Shown here one piece after another: positions 25,801 to 38,538 of a DNA stretch of 64,000 nucleotides (positions are counted from its first letter, which is position 1; each line of letters begins with the position of its first letter). The notes beneath the pieces were generated by a model. The model ran no database searches. It was not told the origin of the DNA and was given only the letters and a program-made list of their open reading frames with translations. The stretch is from Impatiens glandulifera (lineage: Eukaryota > Streptophyta > Magnoliopsida > Ericales > Balsaminaceae). The position numbers and the translations under genes were made by a program. Location: contig NC_061863.1 of NCBI RefSeq assembly GCF_907164915.1, forward strand, positions 65,200,864-65,264,863, read 5' to 3'.

Positions 25801-27665
25801 GAACATAACTTTTACGCATTCCCAGTTGTTCCCACAATCATTTAAAAAGAAATGATGCATAACACAATCATCAAATTCAATAAAAAAATTAAAAAATAAT
25901 AATAATAATAAATTTCACTCCAATTTAAAACAACTTAAATAGAAGTTTAAACGTTATAAACTTAGACTTTCTAATTTTTAAAAGAAATTATTTTTTTTTA
26001 CAAAATAAATTGTTATAATATTTTTTGTATTTGAATAAAAAAATAATATTTAAAGAATTAAGTATTTTATTAATTAAAAAAATATTATATATGAATTATT
26101 TTATAAACAAAACAAAAAAAAAATCAAAATTAAATTAAAGTATTGAGTTTTTAAAATAATTTTAATATAATCAAATATTATTTAACCAATCTCTCAATAA
26201 TCATATTTCAACTTTATAAAATTTTAGTAAAGAAAAAAAGTATGGGTGACCATGTAATATAACTCGAGCCTCGAGGTAATAGTTAGACTATTATTAGAAT
26301 TAATATTTTATAAATAAACCATACAAGTTTCTTATAAAAATAGGAAAATTATAAACATTAATAGTATAACTTTAATTTGGTACGATGGTAAATAGCTTTT
26401 GAACCGACATTTTTTTAATGGAATATCCTTCCTCACATATTTTGGTTATTAAATGTTGTCTACTTCTTTTTTTTTTTAATTAGTTAGTATATCAATAAAT
26501 AATAAGAATAATATTTTGTTAATTCAACTATTTTTTGTACTACTAAATTTATAAAAATAAATATTAACTAACCAACAAATTAAGTTACTTTTATTAATTT
26601 TAAATTAAAAATATTAATTATATCTATATATTATTTGAAAATAATAATAATAATAAAAATACATAAGCCTCAAGTCCTCAACCTATCCAGTCATAAGTCA
26701 TAACCTAATGAATTTGATCAAATTAAACAATCAACTTCAAATATTTGTTACTACATGAAGAAGCAAAATGAAATGAAAGATCACTTTCACTTCATGTAAA
26801 GAAAATATTTTGCTCTGATAATTACTCTTCCACATAATTTATCACTAAATTAGAATATCACCATAAAATGATACTCTATTAAAAATATATTTATTTATTT
26901 ATATATATATTTCTTCTTAGACTTTCATACGTATTATTGATCGTATATATTTTTAGAGATGAATTTAAGTGACTAGTCTAAAACTTATATCTCTAACTTT
27001 AATTTTCATTTGTCAATAGCAAATGAGATTAAGCAACAGATTTATATTAAGTTGAAATGTAATCACCATTGATTTTGGTTGTTGGGGCTTGTCGCATTTT
27101 CTTCCAACTTTTTCACAAATTAAGGAGATCGAGAGTTCTCTTGGCCGAGTCATCAATGAATGTTTTACTTAAAAAAAAGAATAATCATAATTCACTACTA
27201 TGTACAACTACTACTCAACAATAAATCACGATCCCAATAACATATTCTTTCTCTTATAAAAAAAAGTATTATTGGGGATCGTGCATGATTTAGTTTTCGA
27301 GGAGTATAGATGCCAGTTTTCGATATATAAAATAATATATATAGATGAGCTAGCTAGCCAAATCCAGATCTGATCTTAATACTTGTGTTGACTATATGTC
27401 GACTGATCTTGTTTCATATTGATTTATTTAAAACAACAATATTGGATTTCATAAGCATTTAGTTATTTAATATTTATTATTTAGATTGAATGAATAATTA
27501 AAAATCACAACTTAATCAAAAAAAAGTTGACAGAGAATAAAATCATGTGAAAGTGAGTTATTTAATTTGTTTTTTTGTTCATTAAAAAAAAAGAAAAAAA
27601 GCAAAAGCTGCTAGAAAGAAACAAATCAAACACACATGATTTGCATAAATAAATAATTAATAAGG
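25801..27665. other. AT-rich intergenic spacer downstream of BAHD gene B
   Basis: No coding sequence or repeat family recognised. A short mixed-complexity piece lies at 27050-27150. The bases just left of 27666 should hold the gene B 3' UTR. Confidence 0.5.
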
Positions 27666-29013
27666 TCAGACCAGACCATAAACAGATGAAGCAAATTTTA
27701 GGAATTCAGTGTCTTGTTCCAGTCCCCTCATATCTTCTTCTTTTAGGTTAATCCACGCTTCCACTCCCACTGAACCCGCCGCCGCCGCCGCCTCCTCCGC
27801 CGTCGTCGGAAGGAAATAAACAGTATTCCTCAGATTGAGTCCTCCTAGGGTAACCCACGTCGGCGATCCAAACCCAAAATCCACTTCCTGTAACGGTAAC
27901 TTGTGAAGCGCACTGAAACTCAAACACTCCCCTTCGTTCTTCTTCAATTCCTCCACCCACTCCAGCTGTAAATCTCCATTCTTAAGTTTCTCCAAATACT
28001 CTGTATCTATCTTCCTTATTGAATCCCTCATACGCCTCACCATAGCAGACCCGCTTATGTCACTTTCCGTCACCACCACGGCAAACCTGTTTTCAATTAT
28101 GACAATTAATATTAACAAATTAAACAAATTAAAACAAGTTGATTAATAATAACCTGCTGAGGTTTCCAAAGTATGACGCCGGCAGATGAGGCTTTATTCT
28201 TGTCCGGAGATTGACCGCCTGAATCAAACCGTATTTTTTCTTGTTTTTGTTGTTGTTGTTTTTTAAGTGAACGAATCGGGTCCATATGAAGGTGGAAAGG
28301 GCCTCGACCAGACTGGGTCGGCAGTAGGCGTTGTTATTATTATTAATATTACTACTGTATTTGTCTCTTAGAAGAGAAAGTGCGGTGCCGGAGAAGATAA
28401 ACCTCTTTGAGACGACGTTGTTTTCGAGATCGGACGTGCATCTCGAATAACAGCAAGTATCCCGCGGCGGGAACAACGCGGTCATGTCGAATTTGGGTGA
28501 AACGATCGATCCGATGTCGTTTCTGGCGGCGGCGGCCCATGCGTTGGCGAAGGTTATGACGGAAAGGGCGTCCATGGTCTTGTGTGAAGAATGTGTTGCG
28601 ATTGCAATTCCACCGCAGCTAAAGAAGTTGACTTGGATCGACATGATGTGTTGTTTGGTTGGCGGTTTGGGCGGAATCAAGGTCTGGATATCCGACGGCT
28701 GAGAGTTATTGACTACGTCGATGAGGCGGTGGTTGCTGATGACTTCGGCTTGGAGGTATTGGATTCCTTCGTCGTTGCAGATGACGGCGTCGTTGGCTTG
28801 GATTCGTCCGGCGAGAGGATAGAATCGAGAGAGGGTGAGGGATAGGGATTTTTTGAGGTGAAAAGAGTCAGGAGCGGAGAGATAGTAAAAGATTAGAGGC
28901 ATGAAATGAGGATCGCTCAATTGATCGAGAAATGAAAGCGGCAAACGACGCAAATCGGGTGGTGTTGGGCTCGACGGCTTCACGATCTCACTAGAAATCA
29001 ATACAACCTCCAT
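27666..29013 (-). CDS. BAHD acyltransferase B (vinorine synthase-like), two exons
   Basis: Exon 1 is 29013-28154 and exon 2 is 28086-27666; the 67-bp GT-AG intron (28153-28087) splits the codon after FGNLS. The joined product is 426 residues. It is an acyl-CoA-dependent acyltransferase of the vinorine-synthase clade, closely related to gene A, with the same N-terminal PTPPDLRRLPLSFLDQL. Catalytic HKTMD lies at 144-148 and the C-terminal motif is DFGFG at 356-360. It carries an Asn-rich loop (SSNINNNNN, then KNNNNKNKKK) and a five-Ala run coded by GCC-type repeats. Gene A has no intron at the same place. Without splicing, the first frame would stop soon after the intron start, losing the C-terminal domain. 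Substrate unknown. Confidence 0.92.
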
Positions 29014-29104
29014 TGTTGTTGTTCTTCTTCAGAGAAACTCTTTGAGATCTCTATTAGTGTAAGCTAAAACAAGTGCCTCTAAACATGCATAGCTGTTGGC
29101 TCTC

Positions 29105-29111
29105 ATATATA
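29105..29111 (-). promoter_or_regulatory. TATA box of BAHD gene B
   Basis: The minus strand reads CTATATATGAG about 95 bases upstream of the start codon, a spacing that gives a leader of roughly 60 bases. Confidence 0.6.
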
Positions 29112-30336
29112 GACACATTTCAAAAATAATTAGCATAATTTATATATTACCCACCGCAAGTTAGAATCTGGCAAAAATTTAATTATCAAAATACAACCAG
29201 ATTAATTATTATGAAATTTTTTAAAAACATTATTTACTTCATCGTTTTAAAAAAATTATTTACTTTGTTCGGCCGCCTCCACAATTTTGTAGAAGGTTTC
29301 TATCTGTCGTTATAATAATAGCGTCGCGGAGTAACGCATTACGGTTCTTTTCGAGTCAAATGGTCCACTGTAAAATAATCAGATAAATATTCGTTTAACT
29401 CAATTCAATTGAGTTCACAGACAACTTTTTCATTATTTTATTGTAAATAAATTTCTTAATTAAAATATTATTTAAAAAATAATTATTTATTTTATTATAT
29501 ATTCATACATTTCAATAACTAAACTTTTTATAATATTAAATTACAATTATATCCAATTTTCAAAATTATATTATTATAAAATGTGAATTAAAATAAATAA
29601 TTTTGTGATAATTTTTATCTCATGTACATATACATACACGGACAATTGTATGTAATATAATTCTTTTCAAACAAATATTTTCTTGATTTTTTATTTTGTT
29701 TGTTTATAAAAAAAATCAAAACAAGGAAATGAAGTAAAAATCATTAAAGTTGGTGTTATGTTATTTTCTTATATTAAAATATATAAAAAAATCAATAAAA
29801 ACACTCAAATTATAAATAAATAAATACTATAAGACAAAGAACGGATACTCGGGTCAACAATTTGGAGGAGAAGGATTGTCATTAAATTATTGAATTCCCA
29901 TTCAACTACTACCCAACAAGCTCCATCCCTCATTATTTCTGTGCAATATTCACTATCTTTATTTTTTTGTAAAATATTATTATATATAGATTAATAATAA
30001 ATACTTTTTTAATATGAGATTATTGTACAAAACTTACATTTAAATAAATCATTCTCATAATAAAACTTATATTTTAACTTTCAAACAATAAACATTTGTT
30101 ATTTTCTAGAATGTGATCAGTTAATAATTATATTAATAATTTCAACCTAATAAAATATATATTATTTCATTTATCACATAACTCAATTCATTAACTAAAA
30201 CATTTGATATTTAAAAATATATATAACTTATTTTATCATCATATATTAATATACTTCAAGTATTTTTATCAAATCAAAGAAAAAAAATCTCAAAATAACT
30301 CACAAATTATTTAAACAACCAATACCAAATGACTTA
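29112..30336. other. promoter-distal AT-rich spacer
   Basis: No gene seen. A small less AT-rich piece at 29265-29410 has CG words (GCGTCGCGGAG) but no recognisable coding. Confidence 0.5.
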
Positions 30337-30519
30337 ATCCCCTCTTTTAGCCTAGCGGCAAAAAGATGGGGATACTTGATGTCCTGAGTTCGAGTCTATC
30401 AAATGACAAGTTTCGCTCATCTAGTTAATTTGGTTGAATAGATTTGTGGGTTATGTGTTTAACCCGTGATAATTAGTCGCACTCTAAAATATAAGGGATC
30501 CAGCGTTCTAAAAAAATAA
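30337..30519 (+). mobile_element. tRNA-derived SINE
   Basis: The head has a pol III A box TAGCCTAGCGGC (30348-30359) and B box GAGTTCGAGTC (30386-30396), spaced about as in a tRNA gene. The tail region contains TTAACCCGTGATAATTAGTCGCAC and ends in an A-rich stretch. A related copy is at 35250-35420. A further B-box-like piece (GAGTTCGAACCC) follows at about 30750. Confidence 0.7.
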
Positions 30520-31854
30520 TCAAAATAAATAAATATATATGTATAAAAATAATATAAAGTTTACCCATCTTAATTGGCTGGAATAGGACTCTAGGAGTGA
30601 TACCTATGTAGAAATTTCTGATAAAAACTGGGGTAATTATTAAAGTATTAATTTATTGAAGAAAATAATACTTTCATAATTAAAATAATCTTTTATGAGA
30701 CAATTAATTATAAATTTATTGATCCGATCCCAACTTCTTTGAGGTTTTGAGTTCGAACCCGTTAGAGAATAAACGAAATTAAATTTTTTTATAAATTTAT
30801 TGTAAAAAATAATCAAAATCCAATTATTGAGTGAAGAACAATTTGATATTTATAATAATTATTGAGTTACACGTAGCAAAACTTAGTGTGACATGTGGAT
30901 TTCTCTAATATATGAAACTTTAGTTGAGTGTATTTTGATATATAGATAAATTCTTGTGACTATTAGATATTTGTACACGCGTTTGAAACTTTGAATCACA
31001 CAATGAACACTTGATTATTATGCTGATTTTTTTTTTTGAGTAATAATAAGTTTATGTTTATTTTCACATCACGTTTTTTAAATATAAATTTATCCTATTT
31101 TAGGTAACACTAAATTGTGGGTAGGAATAAAAAATGACTCAAGTTGTGAACAAAAATCATTGCATTTTAAGTGCATTTGTTACAACTTAAAATGGGGTCA
31201 TCATTCTAACATTTATATTTGAATAAATCACTCTTTTATCCTTTATAGTTACAAACCATAAAAGAAAGTAATTAAATAGCTTAGTCTCAGTTATTCTTGA
31301 ACTGAACTGATGTTTCTCCAGTTATTTTCATTTAATAGGAATTCACAAGAATCACTAATTAAGAGTCTAAATTTGACAGGTTCAAATTTTAATTAAAACT
31401 TTTTTATTTTAATTTTGAGTGAAATTGTAATTGTTTTTAACTTTAAGAAAAACTATCACTCTTTAAAAATATTTTAATTATCAACTAAAATATTTTATTC
31501 TTCTTTTTATAATTAAATATATTTATATCTCTATAACTTTTTTATAACCCAAACCAACTAAATTGTTTAGAACTAATCTCTAACCACCCATAAACAAAAT
31601 AATGAACAATATAAAAAAAATAAAGCAAAAAACAATTTAACTAAAAACATAAACATTTTTCATTTTCTGAATCCAAGGTTTTCATGATTATGGTTGAACT
31701 ACATCATTTTTTTTTCACAAATCACTTATTTTTTAATTTTTTATTATTATTTACTTATGAAGCTAGCTAACATGAGAGTGGTGACACCACTCACTCATGA
31801 CAAGCAAAAAATTAATTTTCTTCAAATTAATTGTTAAACCTCTATCCTAACAAA
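30520..31854. other. AT-rich spacer
   Basis: Contains a short tRNA-like B-box fragment near 30750 (TTTTGAGTTCGAACCCGTTAG) that may be a SINE remnant. No gene recognised. Confidence 0.5.
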
Positions 31855-32350
31855 TGTCAATTATAATTCTTGTAATATATTTTATTCAATTTGATCAATA
31901 GATTATTGAAATTATATTTGTACCTTTTCAATACTAAAAAATATCAAATAAACCTATAATATCAATATATTTATTTCTTTCATATTTTAAGAGTTGTAAT
32001 TTATTTTCTTTCTAATAATATAATTTTTTTTAATATATTAAATCATATACTATATAAAAATATAATAAAATTTCATTAAAATAATTTTAAAGGTTGAACC
32101 TTGTCTATCATAATAATTAATGTCAATTATAATTCATATAATATTTTTTTTTTTCAATTTGATCAATAGTTTATCTGAAATTATATTTACACCTCGTCAA
32201 TACTAAAAGAAATCACATAAACATAAAATATCAATATATTTATTTATATTCATATTTTAAAAGTTCTAGTTTATTTTCTTTTTAATAATATATATTTTCA
32301 ATATATTAAATCATATACTATATTACAAATATAAAATTTTCATTAAAAAT
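31855..32350. repeat. 266-bp direct tandem duplication
   Basis: 31855-32080 and 32121-32350 are direct copies. Both start TGTCAATTATAATTC, share CAATTTGATCAATAG, TCAATATATTTATTT and TATTAAATCATATACTATAT in the same order, and have diverged by substitutions and small indels. No coding potential. Confidence 0.75.
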
Positions 32351-33021
32351 ACACTATAAACAATGTCTCCAGCTTAAATTTTCTAACATCCTAAGGCCAC
32401 TCTCTACTCTAGTGTCATCTTTAATTATAAGTCATGAGAGTTAATTAACTAATTATAAAAAAAAAAATCAAAAAACAATGTCAAGAAAATTGAGGATGGA
32501 AACAATTTTTCTTTTTAATAACTTGTGCTCCATTGATATGTTTTTTATTTATTTATTAATTTACAGTAAATAATGTTATAACTTAATATTTGTTTTTACA
32601 ATTTTTTACTATATGAGATAGGAATGAATGTGGAATTAAACCAAAATTTTGTTAGTGTGCTAATTGTTTATTACCTTTTTTTTGTTGCATTAGTCATATG
32701 CCAATTAATGTATCTTTTACCTTATTGGATAAGTTTGAAGATGAAAATAATTGACATATCCATCTTAACTGCACTTGAAATCTATGGCGGCTAGGTTTGG
32801 GGAGACAAATGATGCACTTTAATTTCTCTTTAGACATATTACTTGATTTATATTGGTGATTTATTTTTATAATTATATATATGTTTATGCCATTGCAAAT
32901 CATTGTGGTTTTAATTGTGTGTTATAATGTTTGATAAAATTAATATTCTAAAGTTAATGCTATGATCAAAAGAGAACAACTAATGATGACCAAGATTAGA
33001 TATCTTCTAGGTACACAATAA

Positions 33022-33087
<66 letters not shown>

Positions 33088-35249
33088 CTTTATATTTTTG
33101 TAAATATCATATTTAGCTATCAATATTTTATATGTCATTATAATCTTTTTCAATGATAATACACATACATATATTGATGAATTAAATCTTAAAAATCACA
33201 ATTAATTTTAATACTTTAAAATGAAACAAAAGTTAAAAAAAAAAAGTTTGTTTTAATAGATAATGGTTATGCTATTGCAATCACGGCGGGTGTATGCAAT
33301 TCACCAACTTGAATTCTGAGTGCTTTGATAAAATAATAATAATAATGCTTTAGTATTTTGATAAATATAAGGTAATACTAAGCTAATGCTGTCATCAAAA
33401 GTCAACAACTAATTATGAAAATCAATAAATATCTATTCATAAAATAAATTGGATTAATTTGTATATGAGATTAAAAAAGCACATGTCTTAGATAAAAGAT
33501 GAATTTGGTTCATCACTTTAGTCTTGTCTTATCCCTCTATATATCATGTGACAAGGATAAACATTAGTGTGTAACAAGTTAATATAATTTAAATGTGTGT
33601 TTAGTAAATATGTAATTGAAATTGGAATTAGGTATAATTTTAATTCTTAAATTTGACATAGCATTTAAAATTATGAATTGAAATTTGAATTAGAATTCTA
33701 ATTTTAATTTCAATCTCAATTTAGTTTAATCGAGTATAATTTTATAATTCTCAATTTTACTATTTTTGTATTTGAAATTGTAATTTCAAAATTATTTTTT
33801 TATATATATTTAAACAAAATACTTTATTATTTTATAATTTAAAACACGATTACTGTATTCAGTTAATAATTTTAATTATAAAAATTTAGGAGGTTAAAAT
33901 GTCGAACCAATTTATTTTTTAATTTAGTAAGTTAATAATTTGAGCCGATATATATATTTTTTTTAATTTAAGAAGTTAAGTGAACTGATATTTATTTATT
34001 TTAATTTTGAATCGATTTTTTTTAATTTATTAAGTTAAAATATCAAAACAATATTTTTTTTAATAAGAATCAAAATTTAAACAAAATTTTTGACACCTGA
34101 GCTATCCTAATTATTGTGTTAAATTAATATTTTTATAAAATAAAAAATATATATTAAAATTATTTTTATTATATTATTTTTTAAACATAAGAACTAAAAT
34201 TAAATTATAATTGATAATTTTTTCAAACATAAATTTCAATTTCTTATTACACTCATCCAAACCTCATTGTGAGTTTATTTGATTTTACTAGATTTTGTTT
34301 TTAATTATTTTTATTATTAAATTGTGTAATTTATGAATAAAATATCTAAATATTATAATTTTACTCATATTAAATTTAAATTTTAAATAATATTTTAATA
34401 ATTAATATTAAATATTTTTAAAAAAAATCAAATCAGCTCTAGATGTACTTATAATAAGTATGGGAAGACAAATCTAAGGCCTTGCTCATAATTGTTTTTA
34501 AACAGATTCCAAAAATAACAAAATTCAACTAATAAAAACATCATAAATACTAAAACATCTTATATTATTTTATTAAAAAAATAATTTTCTATTATATATT
34601 AAAAAGTCTTTTTCACCAAATAAACTGGGCCTTTACATAAAATTATATCAAATTTATTCAAACAAATTTATAAAATGTTGATCCGTGACTATTTTGAGAA
34701 GATGAGTTTATTTTAGATAAAATATTTAAATTTGTTAATATATATATAATGATATATATATAATTATATAAAAGAAATTTTAATATTTTTATTAATAATT
34801 TTAAATAATTTAATTTATAAAAATATAAAAATTAAACATTGAGATTGCTTTATTGAAATGAACTCAATCCGAAGAAAGCAATAAATAAATAATTCATTTT
34901 CTATTATGAGAAATTAGGCCAGGTATAATTGAAGGCATGATTAAATAAATTTTCTATAATTATTCAAAAAGGATAAACTACGTTAACAGTAAAAGCAAAA
35001 TGATATTGTTTAACCGAAATCAAGTTTCAAATCACTTTATTTTTTCTTCCAAATTATTTTATTTTATTTTTACTTTTTAGTAATTAAATTTAATATATAT
35101 ATTAATTCAAAATAAAATTTTACACAAATGCCTTTCTATAATTATTTGTTTTAACAATTTTAATTTTACTTGTTTTGGAATAGTGAAATTTTCTAAATAG
35201 AGACGGAATTATTTAACTTTCTTGTAAAAAAATAAATTAGCTACATTAT
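32351..35249. other. AT-rich spacer with long (TA) tract
   Basis: A pure (TA) microsatellite of about 58 bp lies at about 33025-33083. Otherwise long A/T runs; the minus-strand frame at 32694-32903 has no recognisable domain. No gene supported. Confidence 0.55.
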
Positions 35250-35420
35250 CTTAGTTCTAGTACAGCGATAACTATAGTTTGATACATCATTCTCTCTAAG
35301 ATCCCGTGTTCAAGCCCGACAGACGAGCGTAAATGGTTATATTAGTTAAATATGTTTGTCCGTTATTTGCTTAATCCGTGAGAAATAGTCGTACTTCGAA
35401 GGAAACGCGATATTTTAAAA
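35250..35420 (+). mobile_element. tRNA-derived SINE, second copy, diverged
   Basis: Has a B-box-like GTGTTCAAGCCCGAC at about 35306, an A-box-like TTAGTTCTAGTACAGCG at about 35251, and a body (TTTGCTTAATCCGTGAGAAA..TAGTCGTAC) matching the SINE at 30337. It ends in an A run. A further tail fragment (TTAACTTGTGGGGATTAGTAG) sits at about 35487-35510. Confidence 0.6.
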
Positions 35421-36165
35421 AAAAATGTTAAGATAAGATAAAACAAAATAAAATAGTTTTGACAACTATAAATGTCAGCTGTGAGCTTAACTTGTGGGGA
35501 TTAGTAGCACTTCTGGAATGAAACGTAAATTTTTAATTACAAATATGATAAAATAAAATAAAATAAAAAACGGTTTGAAAAACTATAAATCGAACAAACC
35601 TGAGGGATATATGTATGATTTATTAGTATTACTCACATTAATAATTTTTTTTCATTCCAAAATGCTTAAATGGATCATTTCCGTATTATAATTTATTATA
35701 GATTAAATGTATAAACACAGCATATTTCTAAAAATATTTTAGATAGTGTTTATTTTAATTTTAAATAATAAATTTTCTTCTTTCATTTTATTTAGAATGA
35801 AAAGTAATAGAACCTTGGATTTGGAGAGTATGTTTGTAAATATAAAAGAATTAATACAATTTCATATGCTTTTGATTTATTTATTAAAAACTCCAGCCTG
35901 TCACCCCAGTGGATCTTACACAAACAAATTTTTAGTTGTTAATGACTCATCTCTAATTTAACACGTTGAAAAACTTATAAATAATTTTGTCCCTGTAATA
36001 ATAATGTAGCCGAAGCCATTTATTGCCGACTTTAATTTCTCATTGAAATATAATAAAATTATTTTAGGATAATACGAAAAGTCATGTTGCACATGTACCG
36101 ATGTCTCAGTAGATAGATAAATAATTATTTTTTTTCTTGTCGGTTGTAACTTGAGATTATCTACA

Positions 36166-37204
36166 CTAGCATTTAGCCCGTGCATTTGCACGAGTAATAA
36201 TATAAAAACCGTGAAAAAAAATTACGGAAAACATTTTTTATTTTATTTTTAACCGTTTTAAGTTTATGGGTGAGTCAACCCACAATCCGACACAAGTATT
36301 CATTTACTCAACATCACTATATATTAGTTAATTAAAAAATTGAACTTATATTAATATAAAAACGTCCCGCGTTTATCAAATTTGGTGTTGAATTTAAAAT
36401 ATAAAGTCTTTGTAGCCTAGTTGGTTAAAGAGTTGTACTTGTTTTGTTAGGTTGCAAGTTCGAAACATACCTCTAGAATTTTTAATTTTATTTTTAACCG
36501 TTTTAAATTTAAAAACGGGTAAACCCACAATCCGACCCAAGTATCCAAATTAACCACAGCTCTCGACCCGGCAATCCGGACACTTTAAAAATTAAGCATC
36601 ATTATATATATATAGATTAGTTAGTTAAAAAGTTGAACTTATATTAATATTAAAACGTCCCGCGTTTATCAAATTTGGTGTTTGAATTTAAAATATAAAG
36701 TCTTTGTAGCCTAGTTGGTTAAAGAGTTGTACTTGTTTTGTTAGGTTGCAAGTTCGAAACATACCTCTAGCATTTTTAATTTTATTTTTAATCGTTTTAA
36801 ATTTAAAAACGGATAAACCCACAATCCGACCCAAGTATCCAAATTAACCACAACTCTCGACCCGGCAATCCGGACACTTTAAAAATTAAGCATCATTATA
36901 TATATATAGATTAGTTAGTTAAAAAGTTGAACTTATATTAATGTTAAAAAGTCCTGCGTTTATCAAATTTGGTGTTTGAATTTAAAATATAAAGTCTTTG
37001 TAGCCTAGTTGGTTAAAGAGTTGTACTTGTTTTGTTAGGTTGCAAGTTCGAAACATACCTCTAGCATTTTTAATTTTATTTTTAACCGTTTTAAATTTAA
37101 AAACGGGTCAACCCACAATCCGACCCAAGTATCCAAATTAACCACAACTCTCGACCCGGCAATCCGGACACTTTAAAAATTAAGCATCATTATATATATA
37201 TAGA
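36166..37204 (-). mobile_element. non-autonomous Helitron with internal tandem repeats
   Basis: On the minus strand the 5' end is TCTATATATATATAATG preceded by A, and the 3' end is a hairpin (CGTGCA-AA-TGCACG) followed 10-12 bases later by CTAG and then T. These are the hallmarks of a Helitron inserted between A and T. The 1039-bp element has no Rep/helicase coding and consists mainly of about 3.3 tandem units of 294 bp. The 5'-terminal motif is repeated at unit borders. Confidence 0.8.
36280..37203 (+). repeat. 294-bp tandem repeat with tRNA-like A and B boxes
   Basis: Anchor words recur at a 293-294-bp spacing (AACGTCC or its variant at 36361, 36654 and about 36948). Each unit contains GTAGCCTAGTTGGTTAAAG (A-box-like) and, about 32 bases on, GGTTGCAAGTTCGAAAC (B-box-like), the layout of a tRNA or SINE pol III promoter. 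Each also has CCACAATCCGACCCAAGTAT and GACCCGGCAATCCGGACAC. The units are very similar, so amplification is fairly recent. The array lies in a Helitron and recurs in the opposite orientation at 46.8 kb. Confidence 0.85.
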
Positions 37205-38538
37205 TTTGCACGATAATTTAATAAAGTAATTTTAACTAATAGATTAATATAATTTTTTTTAATCAAACATGTTTTGCTTACTTTTAATTTTAACATTTTT
37301 TTTCTCTCAATCACCTCTTTAAATATTTGTTATTCATTCATTCTAGCTAATTGATTTCATTTTTTATTATTTTTTATTTTCTTATGAAAAAATGATTAAG
37401 AAATTTTATTTTTTTATTTTTTATAATAAATAAATTAAACAATAAATAAAAATTAGACAATTGAAAAATATTACATACAAAATTAATGTACGAGAAAAAG
37501 TAAAAAAAACCATAAATTATTTTTTAATTTAAATGATTTATTAAAATTTAAAATTAAATAAATAAAAAATATTAAGTTTATAAATTGAACAGTGAGTTAT
37601 ATTTTATTAATAATTTATAAAAGTTTATTAAAGAAATTAAAATGATTCATATTAAAATTATATATATAATATTAATTATTATTGCAAATATAAAAAATAA
37701 ACAAGTTCAATATAAAACTTAATTAAACATATTTAATGTTACCGATTAAAATAAATTAAATATTATTAAACGTAATTTAGAATAAGCGTGGTAACAAATA
37801 AACTGATTATAAGCTCAATTAAATTATCATAATATTTTGAATTTTTAATTAAAATCTTCAATTTAAAAAAACAAAAAAAGACCGATTAAAATAAATTAAA
37901 TAATATTAAACGTAATTCAATTCAGAATAAGTGTGGTAACAGATAAACTGATTATAAGCTCAATTAAATTATCATAATATTTTGAATTTTTAATTAAAAT
38001 CTTCAATTTAAAAGAAAAAAAAAAGAAGACAGATGAGAGTATATATAATAGACCACATATTATTATGAATATACTGTAATAGTTTCTTAATAATTGTTTT
38101 TTTTTTATTTGGAGAAACTATCTATTTGAACAAGATCTCTCCTAGACCAGAGTTGCCCTTGAACAAAAATAATATAAGACAATGTATAGGCTCAAAAATT
38201 ATAATCTAAGTTTTATTAATCTTTATAGTCTTATCCAAATTCTTTGATATGTTATTAAATAAATAAAATATTGCTTGAGCACATAATTGATAGTAGACAA
38301 CCATTTACTACAAATTTTTATTAATTTCTCCAGATTTTCAAATAATAAACTTTACTTTAGTTTTGTAAAAAAATAATGGGATAATGAAAGCAATGCTCAT
38401 AATTAAGTACTGTTTGACTATATATATATAATTTGTATTTTTTTATTATACATAAAATCAAGTTATATTTTTTAATTCTAAACTAAGAATTTGTACTTCC
38501 AAATATTAATAAACAAAAATCAAGATGTAGGGATGATT
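37205..38538. other. AT-rich spacer with a 140-bp tandem duplication
   Basis: 37741-37880 and 37881-38025 are direct copies beginning ACCGATTAAAATAAATTAAA and both containing AAACTGATTATAAGCTCAAT. No coding sequence recognised. Confidence 0.65.

Noticed and set aside
36280..37203. CRISPR-like or true tRNA gene cluster
   Set aside because: Units are about 294 bp with no short repeat and unique spacers, and the sequence is plant. The A and B boxes are present, but the segment cannot form a proper tRNA cloverleaf with an acceptor stem.
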